64,000 bases of DNA from contig NZ_VLPS01000001.1 in the NCBI RefSeq assembly GCF_007570865.1, forward strand, positions 1 to 64,000, given 5' to 3'. Position 1 is the stretch's first letter. The number at the start of each line of letters is the position of its first letter. The translations under genes were made by a program, and so were the position numbers. Origin of the DNA: Atlantibacter subterraneus (lineage in GTDB: Bacteria > Pseudomonadota > Gammaproteobacteria > Enterobacterales > Enterobacteriaceae). The notes beneath the pieces were generated by a model. The model saw nothing but the letters and a program-made list of their open reading frames with translations, had not been told where the DNA came from and made no database searches. Shown here in pieces: positions 20,261 through 28,230 of this stretch.

Positions 20261-20954
20261 CGCTTATGGTCAGCCGGTCGGCGATGTGGTTCCCGGCTGG
20301 CATGGCGCGCAGCCGTTGCCCCGCACGCCGCTTCAGGGGCGGGTCTGCCGTCTGGAGCCGCTGAACGCCGAACGACATTGCGACGATCTGTTTCTTGCCT
20401 ACCAGCAGGCGGCGGACGATCGCGACTGGACGTGGCTCGGCGCGTCGCGGCCCGATACCCGTCAGGCGACGTGGCACTGGGTGCAGGGCAAAGTCGCGGA
20501 TAACAGCCTGATCCCCTGGGCGGTCATTGACCAGGCCAGCGGGCGGGCGGTGGGCGTGGTGTGCTTTATGCGCATCGACCCGGTCAACGGAGTAGTGGAA
20601 ATCGGCCACGTCACCTGGTCGCCGAAGATGAAACGCACCCTGATGAGCACCGAGGCGCAGTGGCTGCTGTTAACGGCGGCTTTTGGCGCAGGCTATCGCC
20701 GGGTGGAGTGGAAATGCGACTCGCTGAACGCTGCGTCTCGTGCGGCGGCAGAGCGTCTGGGATTCAGCTGGGAAGGACGCTTTCGTCAGGCGATGGTCAG
20801 GAATGGCCGCAACCGGGATACCGACTGGTTATCGATGCTGGACAGCGAATGGCCGCGCATCAACGCCGCGCTAACGCGCTGGCTGGCGGTGGATAACTAT
20901 GATGCGAACGGCGGGCAGATACAGCGCTTAGGGGATTTACTGGCGGCGGAATAA
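20247..20954 (+). CDS. GNAT-family N-acetyltransferase (RimJ/RimL type)
   Basis: The 235-residue protein is a GNAT acetyltransferase of the Acetyltransf_3 group. Typical elements are RVCRLEPLNAERHCDDL near the N-terminus, the central strand GVVCFMRIDPVNGVVEIGHVTWSP, and the acetyl-CoA region ending AAAERLGFSWEGRFRQ. The substrate is unknown. The start MPEINAYGQ at 20247 is preceded by a CCGGAGAAA ribosome-binding site. It overlaps the mcrC end by 14 bases, so it would be co-transcribed with mcrBC. This may be chance adjacency of a core gene to an inserted restriction module, because GNAT proteins are not known McrBC partners. Confidence 0.82.
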   Translation: MPEINAYGQPVGDVVPGWHGAQPLPRTPLQGRVCRLEPLNAERHCDDLFLAYQQAADDRDWTWLGASRPDTRQATWHWVQGKVADNSLIPWAVIDQASGRAVGVVCFMRIDPVNGVVEIGHVTWSPKMKRTLMSTEAQWLLLTAAFGAGYRRVEWKCDSLNAASRAAAERLGFSWEGRFRQAMVRNGRNRDTDWLSMLDSEWPRINAALTRWLAVDNYDANGGQIQRLGDLLAAE

Positions 20955-20997
20955 CCGCGCAAGCCCCGCAGCCGGGAAACGGCTGCGGGGAAAGTCA

Positions 20998-22110
20998 TTA
21001 CAACATACTGACAACGCGACGCAGCAGGCGGATGCGCGGCTCCACCGAGGCGATCTCCAGATATTCGGCAGGGCTGTGGAAGCCCGCGCCAATCGGGCCA
21101 AAACCATCCAGCGTCGGAATACCCAGCGCGGAGGTGTAGTTGGCATCGCTGCCGCCGCCGACTGCTTTCCAGCTAATCGCCACGCCTTCCTCTTCACCGG
21201 CGCGTTCGACGATTTTCATCAGCGCTTCGGTTTGCGCGTTGATCGCCATCGCCGGTTTATGGTTCAGGCGGGTAATGGTGGTGGTCACGCCTTCCATAAA
21301 GCCTGTTTCACACAGGTCGAGCAGCGCGCGGTTAACCCGCTCATCTTCGCTGTTCTCCCAGAAGCGCAGATCGACTTCCGCTTTCGCCCAGGAGGCGACG
21401 ATGTTCGACGCGTCGCCGCCACTGACCACGCCGACGTTGAGCGTGGTGCCGCGTTCCGGGTCCGCCAGCGCGTTAATCGCCAGGATACTGTGCGCCAGTG
21501 CCGTCACCGCCGAACGGCCTTTTTCCGGATCGTTGCCCGCGTGGGCCGCGACGCCGGTAAAGGTCAGTTCATAACCCGCCAGACCTTTACGCGCATTGAC
21601 CAGCGAACCGTCCGCCCGCGCCGCTTCGCACACCAGCACGTGGCGCGAGCGCTCCGCCAGTTCCCCCAGCCACTGGTGAGAATGCACCGAGCCGGTCTCT
21701 TCATCCGGGTTCATGGCAACGGCAATCGACAGACGTTGCAGGTCGCTTTTCTCCATTCCGCGCATCGCCCAAAGAATATTCAGCAGACCGCTCTTCATAT
21801 CTGACGAGCCCGGGCCGTAAATGCGCGTCTCGTCCTGGCTCATCGGGCGCTGCGCCACAGTTCCGGCAGGGAACACGGTATCCAGGTGGCCGATCAGCAG
21901 CACATCAAAATGGGTGGCGTGAGGCTTGTTGGTCACCAGTACGCCCGGCCCGACTGCGCTGCCGAGATCGACTTTCTCGCACTGCCAGCCCTCTTTTGCC
22001 CACATCGACGCCAGAATATCCGCTACCTGCGCTACGCCCTCAATCGTCCCGGTGCCGCAGTCGACGTTAACCAGCTGACGCAGCTCGTCAGTCCATAATT
22101 TCAAATCCAT
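20998..22110 (-). CDS. M20-family metallopeptidase (carboxypeptidase G2-like)
   Basis: The 370-residue protein has the M20 zinc-peptidase layout: a metal-binding histidine in LIGHLDTVF, a bridging aspartate in GPGSSDMKSG, the catalytic acid pair in NPDEETGS, and a dimerisation domain with AAHAGNDPEKGRSA. The C-terminal metal histidine is in GFHSPAEYLE. It probably removes C-terminal glutamate or cleaves a small peptide or acyl amino acid. No signal peptide is visible, so it is cytoplasmic. It follows the YjiG-like gene after ten bases, with an AAGGAGAG ribosome-binding site, suggesting that the membrane pair and the peptidase act on one substrate. Confidence 0.87.
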   Translation of the reverse strand: MDLKLWTDELRQLVNVDCGTGTIEGVAQVADILASMWAKEGWQCEKVDLGSAVGPGVLVTNKPHATHFDVLLIGHLDTVFPAGTVAQRPMSQDETRIYGPGSSDMKSGLLNILWAMRGMEKSDLQRLSIAVAMNPDEETGSVHSHQWLGELAERSRHVLVCEAARADGSLVNARKGLAGYELTFTGVAAHAGNDPEKGRSAVTALAHSILAINALADPERGTTLNVGVVSGGDASNIVASWAKAEVDLRFWENSEDERVNRALLDLCETGFMEGVTTTITRLNHKPAMAINAQTEALMKIVERAGEEEGVAISWKAVGGGSDANYTSALGIPTLDGFGPIGAGFHSPAEYLEIASVEPRIRLLRRVVSML

Positions 22111-22120
22111 TTGTCTCTCC

Positions 22121-22588
22121 TTAAATAATCACGCGCATAAGCAGCATGGCGATAAATGCATTGACCACAGAGATTGCGATCATCAGCGGAATACGTTTGG
22201 CGCGGGTGCCAATCACGCCGAGAATGCGCCCGAGATATTGCACCTGCGAGCCCATTAAATAAATAGCCGGGGCGAGGATCGCCAGATGCTCGCCGGTAAT
22301 AATGCCTTTTTCAAACAGGCCGATGGCGACGCCGATCCCGCCGCCCATCGACATCCAGCCGCCAATCAGCACCGCGGCGGCCTCGCCCGGCAGGCCGAAC
22401 AGCCCCATCAGCGGCGCGAACACCATGCCCAGCCCTTTTAGCGCGCCGGTGATTTCCAGCGCCTTGATGATGATAAAAGCCATGACGACGTTAGGCAGCG
22501 TACTGGACGTGGCGATGCCCCAGCCCTTGCGCGCGCCTTCAACAAACACATCGGTGATAACCGGTTTGGCATTTCCCTGCGCACTCAT
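22121..22588 (-). CDS. YjiG-like inner-membrane protein
   Basis: The 155-residue protein resembles E. coli YjiG, a SpmB/nucleoside-recognition-gate family membrane protein. Shared stretches include LPNVVMAFIIIKAL and LFGLPGEAAAVL, with MSMGGGIGVA following. It has about four membrane segments. Its start overlaps the stop of the YjiH-like gene by four bases, so the two form a translationally coupled pair. In E. coli yjiH-yjiG sit before iadA, an isoaspartyl dipeptidase gene. Here the neighbour is an M20 peptidase, which supports a role in dipeptide or amino-acyl substrate transport. That role is inferred. Confidence 0.8.
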   Translation of the reverse strand: MSAQGNAKPVITDVFVEGARKGWGIATSSTLPNVVMAFIIIKALEITGALKGLGMVFAPLMGLFGLPGEAAAVLIGGWMSMGGGIGVAIGLFEKGIITGEHLAILAPAIYLMGSQVQYLGRILGVIGTRAKRIPLMIAISVVNAFIAMLLMRVII

Positions 22589-23307
22589 GATGCTTCTCCC
22601 TGGGTGTCCAGACGCTGTTGAGCTTTGTTATCGCTGAATTTGAGGATCAGACGCAGAATATTCGCGCCAACGATTTTCATAATAAACATCACCGCCACGC
22701 ACGCGCCGATGGAGGCGGGGACCGCCGTGGTGCCGTCAGCGGCCACCAGGGTAAACAGCACCGCGCCAGAGGAGAAGAAGTTAGTGATCATCGCGCCCGC
22801 AGAGAACTGGAACATGGCGAAAATGTCCTTTTCGCTCTCGGTGATTTGCCCTTCATCGGCCAGGTTGCGGGTTAACGACGCGCCAACATCCGTGCTTTGC
22901 AGGCTGCCAATCATCGCCAGCCCGGCGGTGCCGGGGATGCCCAGCAGCGGGCGCAGCAGCGGAGTGAGTAGCCGTCTTGCAGCCCGCAGCGCGCCGTAGT
23001 GCTCCAGCACATTAATCATGCCCAGCGCGAACATCACGGCGGGGATCAGTCCCAGCGCGAACAGAAAGCCGTCCATCGCGCCATGGCCGCCGGTGCCGCG
23101 AAACGCGCTGGTGGCGGTGACCAGCTCATCGCCGTTCAGGCTGACTTTGCTGACCACTTTACCGAATGCGCCGTTCAGGGTGGTGAAATCAAACACCCCG
23201 TACCACTCTTTCCCTCCCAATAATCCTGAAAAGAACACCGCCGCGAACGCCAGCGCGATATACGCGCCGATGCCCGGACGGTTGTCCTGCGTATCGAACT
23301 TATCCAT
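22585..23307 (-). CDS. YjiH-like inner-membrane protein
   Basis: The 240-residue protein has about five membrane segments and the nucleoside-recognition (Gate) domain look, with GIPGTAGLAMIGSLQSTDVGAS near the middle. It pairs with the YjiG-like protein encoded downstream; together they resemble the two halves of SpmA/SpmB-type proteins. An AAGGAAAATGAA leader supplies the ribosome-binding site for the start at 23307. It is the first gene of the three-gene unit with the M20 peptidase. Biochemical function in the family is not established. Confidence 0.8.
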   Translation of the reverse strand: MDKFDTQDNRPGIGAYIALAFAAVFFSGLLGGKEWYGVFDFTTLNGAFGKVVSKVSLNGDELVTATSAFRGTGGHGAMDGFLFALGLIPAVMFALGMINVLEHYGALRAARRLLTPLLRPLLGIPGTAGLAMIGSLQSTDVGASLTRNLADEGQITESEKDIFAMFQFSAGAMITNFFSSGAVLFTLVAADGTTAVPASIGACVAVMFIMKIVGANILRLILKFSDNKAQQRLDTQGEAS

Positions 23308-23505
23308 TTCATTTTCCTTGTGAATACACGCGAACGCCTAGCCGCCGTATCATTACCGTCTGGTCATCAGGAAAAATTGACGATAATCATGTTTGTTGTG
23401 TGGTTATTGGGGTGAGTGTCGGTTCTGTGAGGCTGCGCATTTCGGATAACACATTCGAATATCTGGTTTTTTCACTTGAAAGTGACGTTTTACGCCGGGG
23501 TGGCG

Positions 23506-24171
23506 CTACAGGTCGGCGAGGGTGACGATGCCGTCGCCAAACGGCAACCAGCCGAGGGTAAAGCGCGACCCCATCTGAAATGGGCCCAGTGAGCAGGTAA
23601 GTTCCAGCGTCACCGTGTCAGAAGTCAGCGCTACCGCCTGCGCGCACTCAAATCCAAACCAGTTTTGCACCGCGGGGAACAGCGCTTTGAACAGGCTCTC
23701 TTTAGCTGAAAAAATCTGGCTGAGCGCCAGATGAAAGGGAACGGACGCCGCCTGAATCCGCGCCCGCTCATCGCCAGACAGCACGCCGTCGGCCAGTTTT
23801 TGTGCATCGTTAGCGGTGAGCAGCGGCTGGTAATCAATCCCCAGGCTGGAAAAGCGCTCGCCGGTGGGTTTCACCGCCGCCAGCGCCAGATTGCCTGCAT
23901 GGGTAATGCTGCCGGTAAAGCCTGCCGGCCACAGCGGCTCGCGGTGCGCGCCAATCCCCGGCGGCGTCGCGGGGCCGCCCGCATGGCGCAACGCGTGGAC
24001 CGCCGCGATGCGCCCGGCGAGATGCTCCGCTTTGCGCGACATTACCGCCCGGGCCAGCATTGGGTGATGCGGTAGCCACAGCAGATCCTGCGCGGCAAAA
24101 CTGTCCGGCGCAAAGCGCAGGCAAAACAGCGTGCGCTGATTTAACGCTAGCGTGGTGAGTTCGGTATTCAT
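23506..24171 (-). CDS. entD: EntD, phosphopantetheinyl transferase of enterobactin synthesis
   Basis: The 221-residue protein is a Sfp-type phosphopantetheinyl transferase. It transfers phosphopantetheine from CoA to the serine of the EntB aryl carrier and EntF peptidyl carrier domains. The conserved core is LGIDYQ (D113) and FSAKESLFK (K157, E158, K162). The usual second acidic metal ligand of GID-x-E is Q115 here; Gln or other residues occur in some active family members, so activity is not excluded. It lies downstream of fepA on the same strand, as in E. coli, with a fepA terminator hairpin between them. Confidence 0.88.
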   Translation of the reverse strand: MNTELTTLALNQRTLFCLRFAPDSFAAQDLLWLPHHPMLARAVMSRKAEHLAGRIAAVHALRHAGGPATPPGIGAHREPLWPAGFTGSITHAGNLALAAVKPTGERFSSLGIDYQPLLTANDAQKLADGVLSGDERARIQAASVPFHLALSQIFSAKESLFKALFPAVQNWFGFECAQAVALTSDTVTLELTCSLGPFQMGSRFTLGWLPFGDGIVTLADL

Positions 24172-24230
24172 CGGGTTCCGGCGCGGTGAAAGGACAAATA
24201 ACTGTTACATAACCGGGGCCTGGCCGCCAA

Positions 24231-24257
24231 TAAAAAAGGGGAACCGCAGTTCCCCTT
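24231..24257 (-). terminator. fepA terminator
   Basis: AAGGGGAAC and GTTCCCCTT form a nine-base-pair stem with loop CGCA on the strand reading out of fepA, followed by a T-run (24231-24235). It lies between fepA and entD, so entD may depend on read-through or its own promoter. Confidence 0.8.
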
Positions 24258-24275
24258 GTCAATCAGGCTATTACA

Positions 24276-26528
24276 TCAGAAGTGGGTATTCACACTCACG
24301 AAGTAAGTCCGGCCCGGTTCGTTATAGGTTTCCGCACCCGCGCCATACATCCAGGAGTTGGTGTTGGCGTTGCCGGTGGTCTGGGCATTGCCCGCGCGCC
24401 ACTGGCGTTTGTCGAATACGTTGTCGATACCAGCGGTGAAGCTGACGTTTTTCGTGGCGTCCCAGGTGCCGCTCAGGCCGACGATGCTGTAAGGGCTCAC
24501 TTCCTTCGTTTCAGGATAGCCAACGCGCTGGCCCTTGTAGTTGTACATCTTCGGCTTCTGACGGCCATACCAGGTCAGGGTACTCTGCAGGGAGATATCC
24601 TGGCGAACCTGCCAGCTCAGCGTGGAGTTCAACGTAAACTCCGGGATGATCGACAGACGATCGCCGGTGGTTTTGTTCTTACTCTCCAGCATCCAGGTCA
24701 TGTTGTTGCTCCACTGAACGGTGTCGGTCACCGGCACGTTCAGCGTCCCTTCCAGCCCTTCAACCACGGCTTTCGGCACGTTTTCCCACTGGTAGATATC
24801 GGTGGTGGTGCGGCCGTTGCTGGTGCGGCCAATCGGCGCATAGCCTGCTTCAATCTTGTCGCGGTAGTCGTTGCGGAACCAGGTCACGCCCGCCAGCCAG
24901 CCTTCATGCTTGTACTCCAGGCCAATCTCTTTGTTGATGCTGGTTTCGGCATCCAGATTGTTGTTGCCCATCATGTAGCAGCCGCCTGCGCTGGCGTAGC
25001 AGCCCTGACCGCGGCTGTACAGGATGTAGTTCGGGTTGGTCTGGTACAGGCTCGGCGCTTTATAGGCGCGGGCGATGCCCATCTTCAGGGTGATGTCGTC
25101 GGTCAGGCCCTGGGACAGGTTCAGTGCCGGGCTCCAGTTGTCGCCCACGATAGAGTGATGATCGAAACGCAGCCCCGGCGTCAGGATGGTGCTGTCGGTC
25201 AGCTCCATGTTGTTTTCGGCGAACAGCGAGAAAATTTCCGCGCTGGAGTACGGGTTGCGGTTGGTGCTGTCGACGCCCGGGATCGGGCCGCCTTCAATCA
25301 GCGACTGTACGTTGGACGAGCGGTCCTTCATGCGCTGCTGGGTCCATTCGGTGCCCAGGGTCAGCGTCTGGTTCACCAGCACGTCGAGCGGCAGGTTAAC
25401 TTCGCTGTGCAACGTCACATCGCTTAAATCGATATCAGATTTCAGCGCATCAGAGAAAATCCCTTCGGTGCCGCCCGCCAGACCTTCATTGGTGCGCGAG
25501 TTACGGGTTTTCTCGTACTGCGCCCAGGTGCTCGATGTCACGCCGTTGTCCCAGCCGCCGTTCCAGGTGAGGGAGTAGTCCTGGCGATACAGACGGTTAG
25601 TCTCTTTACCGTAGTTGCTCTTCACCAGCGCGTTGCTGTTGGTGTTCTGGGTATCGCCCGCGTACAGGTTGCCCTGGCGGCCATAGCCCGCTTCAAATTC
25701 CAGCGACTGCATCGGGGCGAATTCCCAGCGCAGTTGTCCGTTGACGTCTTTGTTTTCAACGCCTTCACGTCCGGCGGGCAGGGTGTTGGCATAGGTGCCG
25801 GTACGCTCGGATTGATGGCCTTTGTTGATGTCCCACGCGTCGGCCTGGGTTTTATCCAGATTGCCGTACAGGCGGAAGCTAACGCTATCGCCCAGCGGGC
25901 CGGTCAGGCTGAAGTTGGTGCGTTTGGTGGAGCCTTCCTGCTTATGCTGCGGCGCGTTCAGGTAGGTATCCCAGGTGCCGTGCCACTCATTGGCGCTGCG
26001 TTTAGTGATGATGTTCACCACGCCGCCCGCTGCGCCGTCGCCGTAACGCGCCGCCGCCGGGCCGCGCAGCACTTCGATGCGTTCGATCATTTCCGGCGGC
26101 ACCCAGCCGGTATCGCCACGGGTGTCGCGCTCGCCGCGCCAGCCCAGACGTACCGAGTTACGGCTGCTGACCGGTTTGCCGTCAATCAGGATCAGGGTGT
26201 TTTCCGGGCCCATACCGCGAATATCAATCTGACGATTGTTGCCGCGCTGGCCGCTGGTGGAGTTGCCGGTCAGGTTGACGCCCGGCATAGTGCGGATAAT
26301 TTCCGACACATCGCGCGCCGGCGGGTTTTTACGGATCTCTTCTGCGGTAATGGTCGATACGCCCGGTGCCTGCAAATTTTGCTCGGCGGCGGTAACGACC
26401 ATGGTGTCTTCGTGTGCTTGTGCGCCATCTTCTGAGGTCGTGGTTTCGGCAGCCAGAACCGGCATAGCCGCGCCGTAAATCCCCAGATTGATTAACATGG
26501 CGAGGGAGTAGTGAATTTTCTTATTCAT
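24276..26528 (-). CDS. fepA: FepA, ferric enterobactin outer-membrane receptor
   Basis: The 750-residue TonB-dependent receptor is highly similar to E. coli FepA. It has a signal peptide (residues about 1-26 ending VLA), a TonB box DTMVV, a plug domain with RTMPGVNLTGNSTSG and ILIDGKPVSSRNS, and a 22-strand barrel ending in the terminal phenylalanine NTHF. It imports ferric enterobactin using TonB energy. I chose the start MNKKIHYS at 26528 because it matches E. coli FepA; an in-frame start at 26621 lies in the promoter region. It is divergent from fes, with a candidate Fur site between them. Confidence 0.96.
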   Translation of the reverse strand: MNKKIHYSLAMLINLGIYGAAMPVLAAETTTSEDGAQAHEDTMVVTAAEQNLQAPGVSTITAEEIRKNPPARDVSEIIRTMPGVNLTGNSTSGQRGNNRQIDIRGMGPENTLILIDGKPVSSRNSVRLGWRGERDTRGDTGWVPPEMIERIEVLRGPAAARYGDGAAGGVVNIITKRSANEWHGTWDTYLNAPQHKQEGSTKRTNFSLTGPLGDSVSFRLYGNLDKTQADAWDINKGHQSERTGTYANTLPAGREGVENKDVNGQLRWEFAPMQSLEFEAGYGRQGNLYAGDTQNTNSNALVKSNYGKETNRLYRQDYSLTWNGGWDNGVTSSTWAQYEKTRNSRTNEGLAGGTEGIFSDALKSDIDLSDVTLHSEVNLPLDVLVNQTLTLGTEWTQQRMKDRSSNVQSLIEGGPIPGVDSTNRNPYSSAEIFSLFAENNMELTDSTILTPGLRFDHHSIVGDNWSPALNLSQGLTDDITLKMGIARAYKAPSLYQTNPNYILYSRGQGCYASAGGCYMMGNNNLDAETSINKEIGLEYKHEGWLAGVTWFRNDYRDKIEAGYAPIGRTSNGRTTTDIYQWENVPKAVVEGLEGTLNVPVTDTVQWSNNMTWMLESKNKTTGDRLSIIPEFTLNSTLSWQVRQDISLQSTLTWYGRQKPKMYNYKGQRVGYPETKEVSPYSIVGLSGTWDATKNVSFTAGIDNVFDKRQWRAGNAQTTGNANTNSWMYGAGAETYNEPGRTYFVSVNTHF

Positions 26529-26701
26529 TTTTTTGCCTGCTTTTCTCTGCTGCGTCTCGCTTTTTCCGTGCCAGGGGCGGATAGCAGCATGATGTCGTCT
26601 AACAAATTTTTGGCGCACCAAAGGTGACTGCCAGGTAAACGCCAGTGAGTGAACAAAAACAACGGGATAATGCGCGCCAATACGCTATTGCAAATACGAA
26701 T

Positions 26702-26720
26702 AATTATCAATAATATTATC
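26702..26720. promoter_or_regulatory. Candidate Fur box, fepA-fes control region
   Basis: Within the fepA-fes intergenic gap this AT-rich 19-mer matches the Fur consensus at 12 of 19 positions, with a full ATTATC right end. Fur control of this divergent promoter is well known in E. coli. The exact site is uncertain. Confidence 0.5.
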
Positions 26721-26777
26721 AAACATTTCTTACGGTAATTTTTTAATGCCATATAATTCATAAGGTTGATGGTTGAG

Positions 26778-27998
26778 ATGTTGCTCGAAACAGGAAGTGA
26801 GGCGTGGTGGCAAGCACGCCAGCGGCAGGGCATTCCCTGCATTGAGCCGTTGGAAAAGGGCAAATGTCGGGTAACATTCTGGTGGCGCGATCCGGCTGGC
26901 GATGAGCGGCATTCCGCCGTACAGCGGGTGTGGCTGAATATTACCGGCGTCACGGACCATCATCAGCGGGCGCGTCCGGTGACGCTCGCGCGCCATCCCG
27001 GCACCGATGCCTGGCATTATCAACTCGAACTCACCGATAGCTGGCGCGGCAGTTACTGCCTTATCCCGTCAACCGCGACGGACGATTTCCCGCCGGAAGC
27101 CTTCACTGACGATCTTCCTTCCCCGATGGCGCTGCGCGCGGGCTGGCGTAAGCTGTTCCCGCAGGCGCAGGTCGACCCGTTTAATCCACGCCAGTGGCGC
27201 GGCGGACGCGGCCACCCGGTGTGCGCACTGGAGATGCCGCGCGCGCCGCAGCAGCCCGGCTGGGACGCGCCGGATACGCCGCATCAGCCGCCGCTGTGCA
27301 TCGACTGGCAGAGCGAAAAACTCGCCAACACCCGCAAGGTCTGGGTGTTTACCACCGGGGAAGAGAACGGCGGCAATCGTCCGCTGGCGTTGCTGCTCGA
27401 TGGCCAGTTCTGGGCGCAAAGCATGCCGGTCTGGCCCGCGCTGCAATCCCTGACCGATCGGGGCCTGTTACCCCCGGCGGTGTATGTGCTGATTGACGCC
27501 ATCGACACCGCCCATCGCGGCGCAGAGCTGCCCTGTAACCCTGCGTTCTGGCAGGCGGTGCAGGACGAGCTGCTGCCGCAGATCCAACATCTCGCCCCGT
27601 GGCGCGACGACCCGTCTACCACCGTGGTGGCGGGCCAGAGCTTTGGTGGCCTCTCTTCCCTGTACGCGGGCCTTAACTGGCCGGAGCGCTTCGGCTGCGT
27701 GCTGAGCCAGTCGGGCTCGTACTGGTGGCCGGGGCGCGAAACCCAGCAGGGCTGGCTGATTTCGCAGCTTGAACAGGGCGCGCTGGGCCAGGCGTCGCTG
27801 CGGATTTTCCTTGAAGCGGGCAAGCGCGAGCCGGTGATCCACCAGGCCAACCTCCGGCTCTGTTCCCTGCTGCAACGCACCCAACAGCAGCTGTTCTGGC
27901 GCGAAGTCGACGGCGGCCACGATGCGCTGTGCTGGCGCGGCGGCCTAACGGAAGGGCTGATTACCCTGTGGGGCGACAAAGTGCTTACGGCGCGCTGA
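26778..27998 (+). CDS. fes: Fes, enterobactin esterase
   Basis: The 406-residue protein matches E. coli Fes. The N-terminal region has VTFWWRDPAGDE and the C-terminal alpha/beta hydrolase domain has the nucleophile S288 in AGQSFGGLSS and the catalytic H381 in DGGHDALCW. It hydrolyses the trilactone of ferric enterobactin in the cytoplasm so that iron is released. I placed the start at 26778 (MLLETGSEAWW) because it aligns with the long form of Fes. An ATG at 26769 is also in frame. It is the first gene of the fes-ybdZ-entF unit. Confidence 0.93.
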   Translation: MLLETGSEAWWQARQRQGIPCIEPLEKGKCRVTFWWRDPAGDERHSAVQRVWLNITGVTDHHQRARPVTLARHPGTDAWHYQLELTDSWRGSYCLIPSTATDDFPPEAFTDDLPSPMALRAGWRKLFPQAQVDPFNPRQWRGGRGHPVCALEMPRAPQQPGWDAPDTPHQPPLCIDWQSEKLANTRKVWVFTTGEENGGNRPLALLLDGQFWAQSMPVWPALQSLTDRGLLPPAVYVLIDAIDTAHRGAELPCNPAFWQAVQDELLPQIQHLAPWRDDPSTTVVAGQSFGGLSSLYAGLNWPERFGCVLSQSGSYWWPGRETQQGWLISQLEQGALGQASLRIFLEAGKREPVIHQANLRLCSLLQRTQQQLFWREVDGGHDALCWRGGLTEGLITLWGDKVLTAR

Positions 27999-28014
27999 AT
28001 TTCAGGAGTTTGCT

Positions 28015-28230
28015 ATGGAATACACCCATCCCTTCGACGATCCGCAGGGGCATTTTTATCTGTTAAAGAATCAGCTCGGTCAGCTCAGCCTGTGGCCGGA
28101 AGCCTGCGCGTTGCCTGCCGGTTGGGCCATCGTTGTGCCGCCGCGCCCGCATGCGGAATGCGTCGCCTGGCTGGAACAGCGCGGCGGCGATTTGCATCCC
28201 GCCGCGTATGCCAGAGGGGGAGCAGCATGA
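28015..28230 (+). CDS. ybdZ: YbdZ, MbtH-like protein
   Basis: The 71-residue protein is an MbtH-family partner of the EntF adenylation domain. The family motif is visible: NQLGQLSLWP and then LPAGWAIV, with conserved tryptophans. MbtH proteins bind the A domain and raise its solubility and activity. It lies 16 bases after fes and its stop overlaps the entF start by four bases (ATGA), as expected for a stoichiometric partner. Confidence 0.93.
   Translation: MEYTHPFDDPQGHFYLLKNQLGQLSLWPEACALPAGWAIVVPPRPHAECVAWLEQRGGDLHPAAYARGGAA

Noticed and set aside
15743-20954. hok/sok-type toxin-antitoxin between ybdK and entD, as in E. coli
   Set aside because: No short membrane-toxin frame or antisense RNA pattern was found in the gaps around mcrBC.
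24282-25427. 381-codon open frame opposite fepA, and a similar one at 25734-26435
   Set aside because: Both are antisense frames created by codon bias of fepA; composition is not protein-like and no motif is present.
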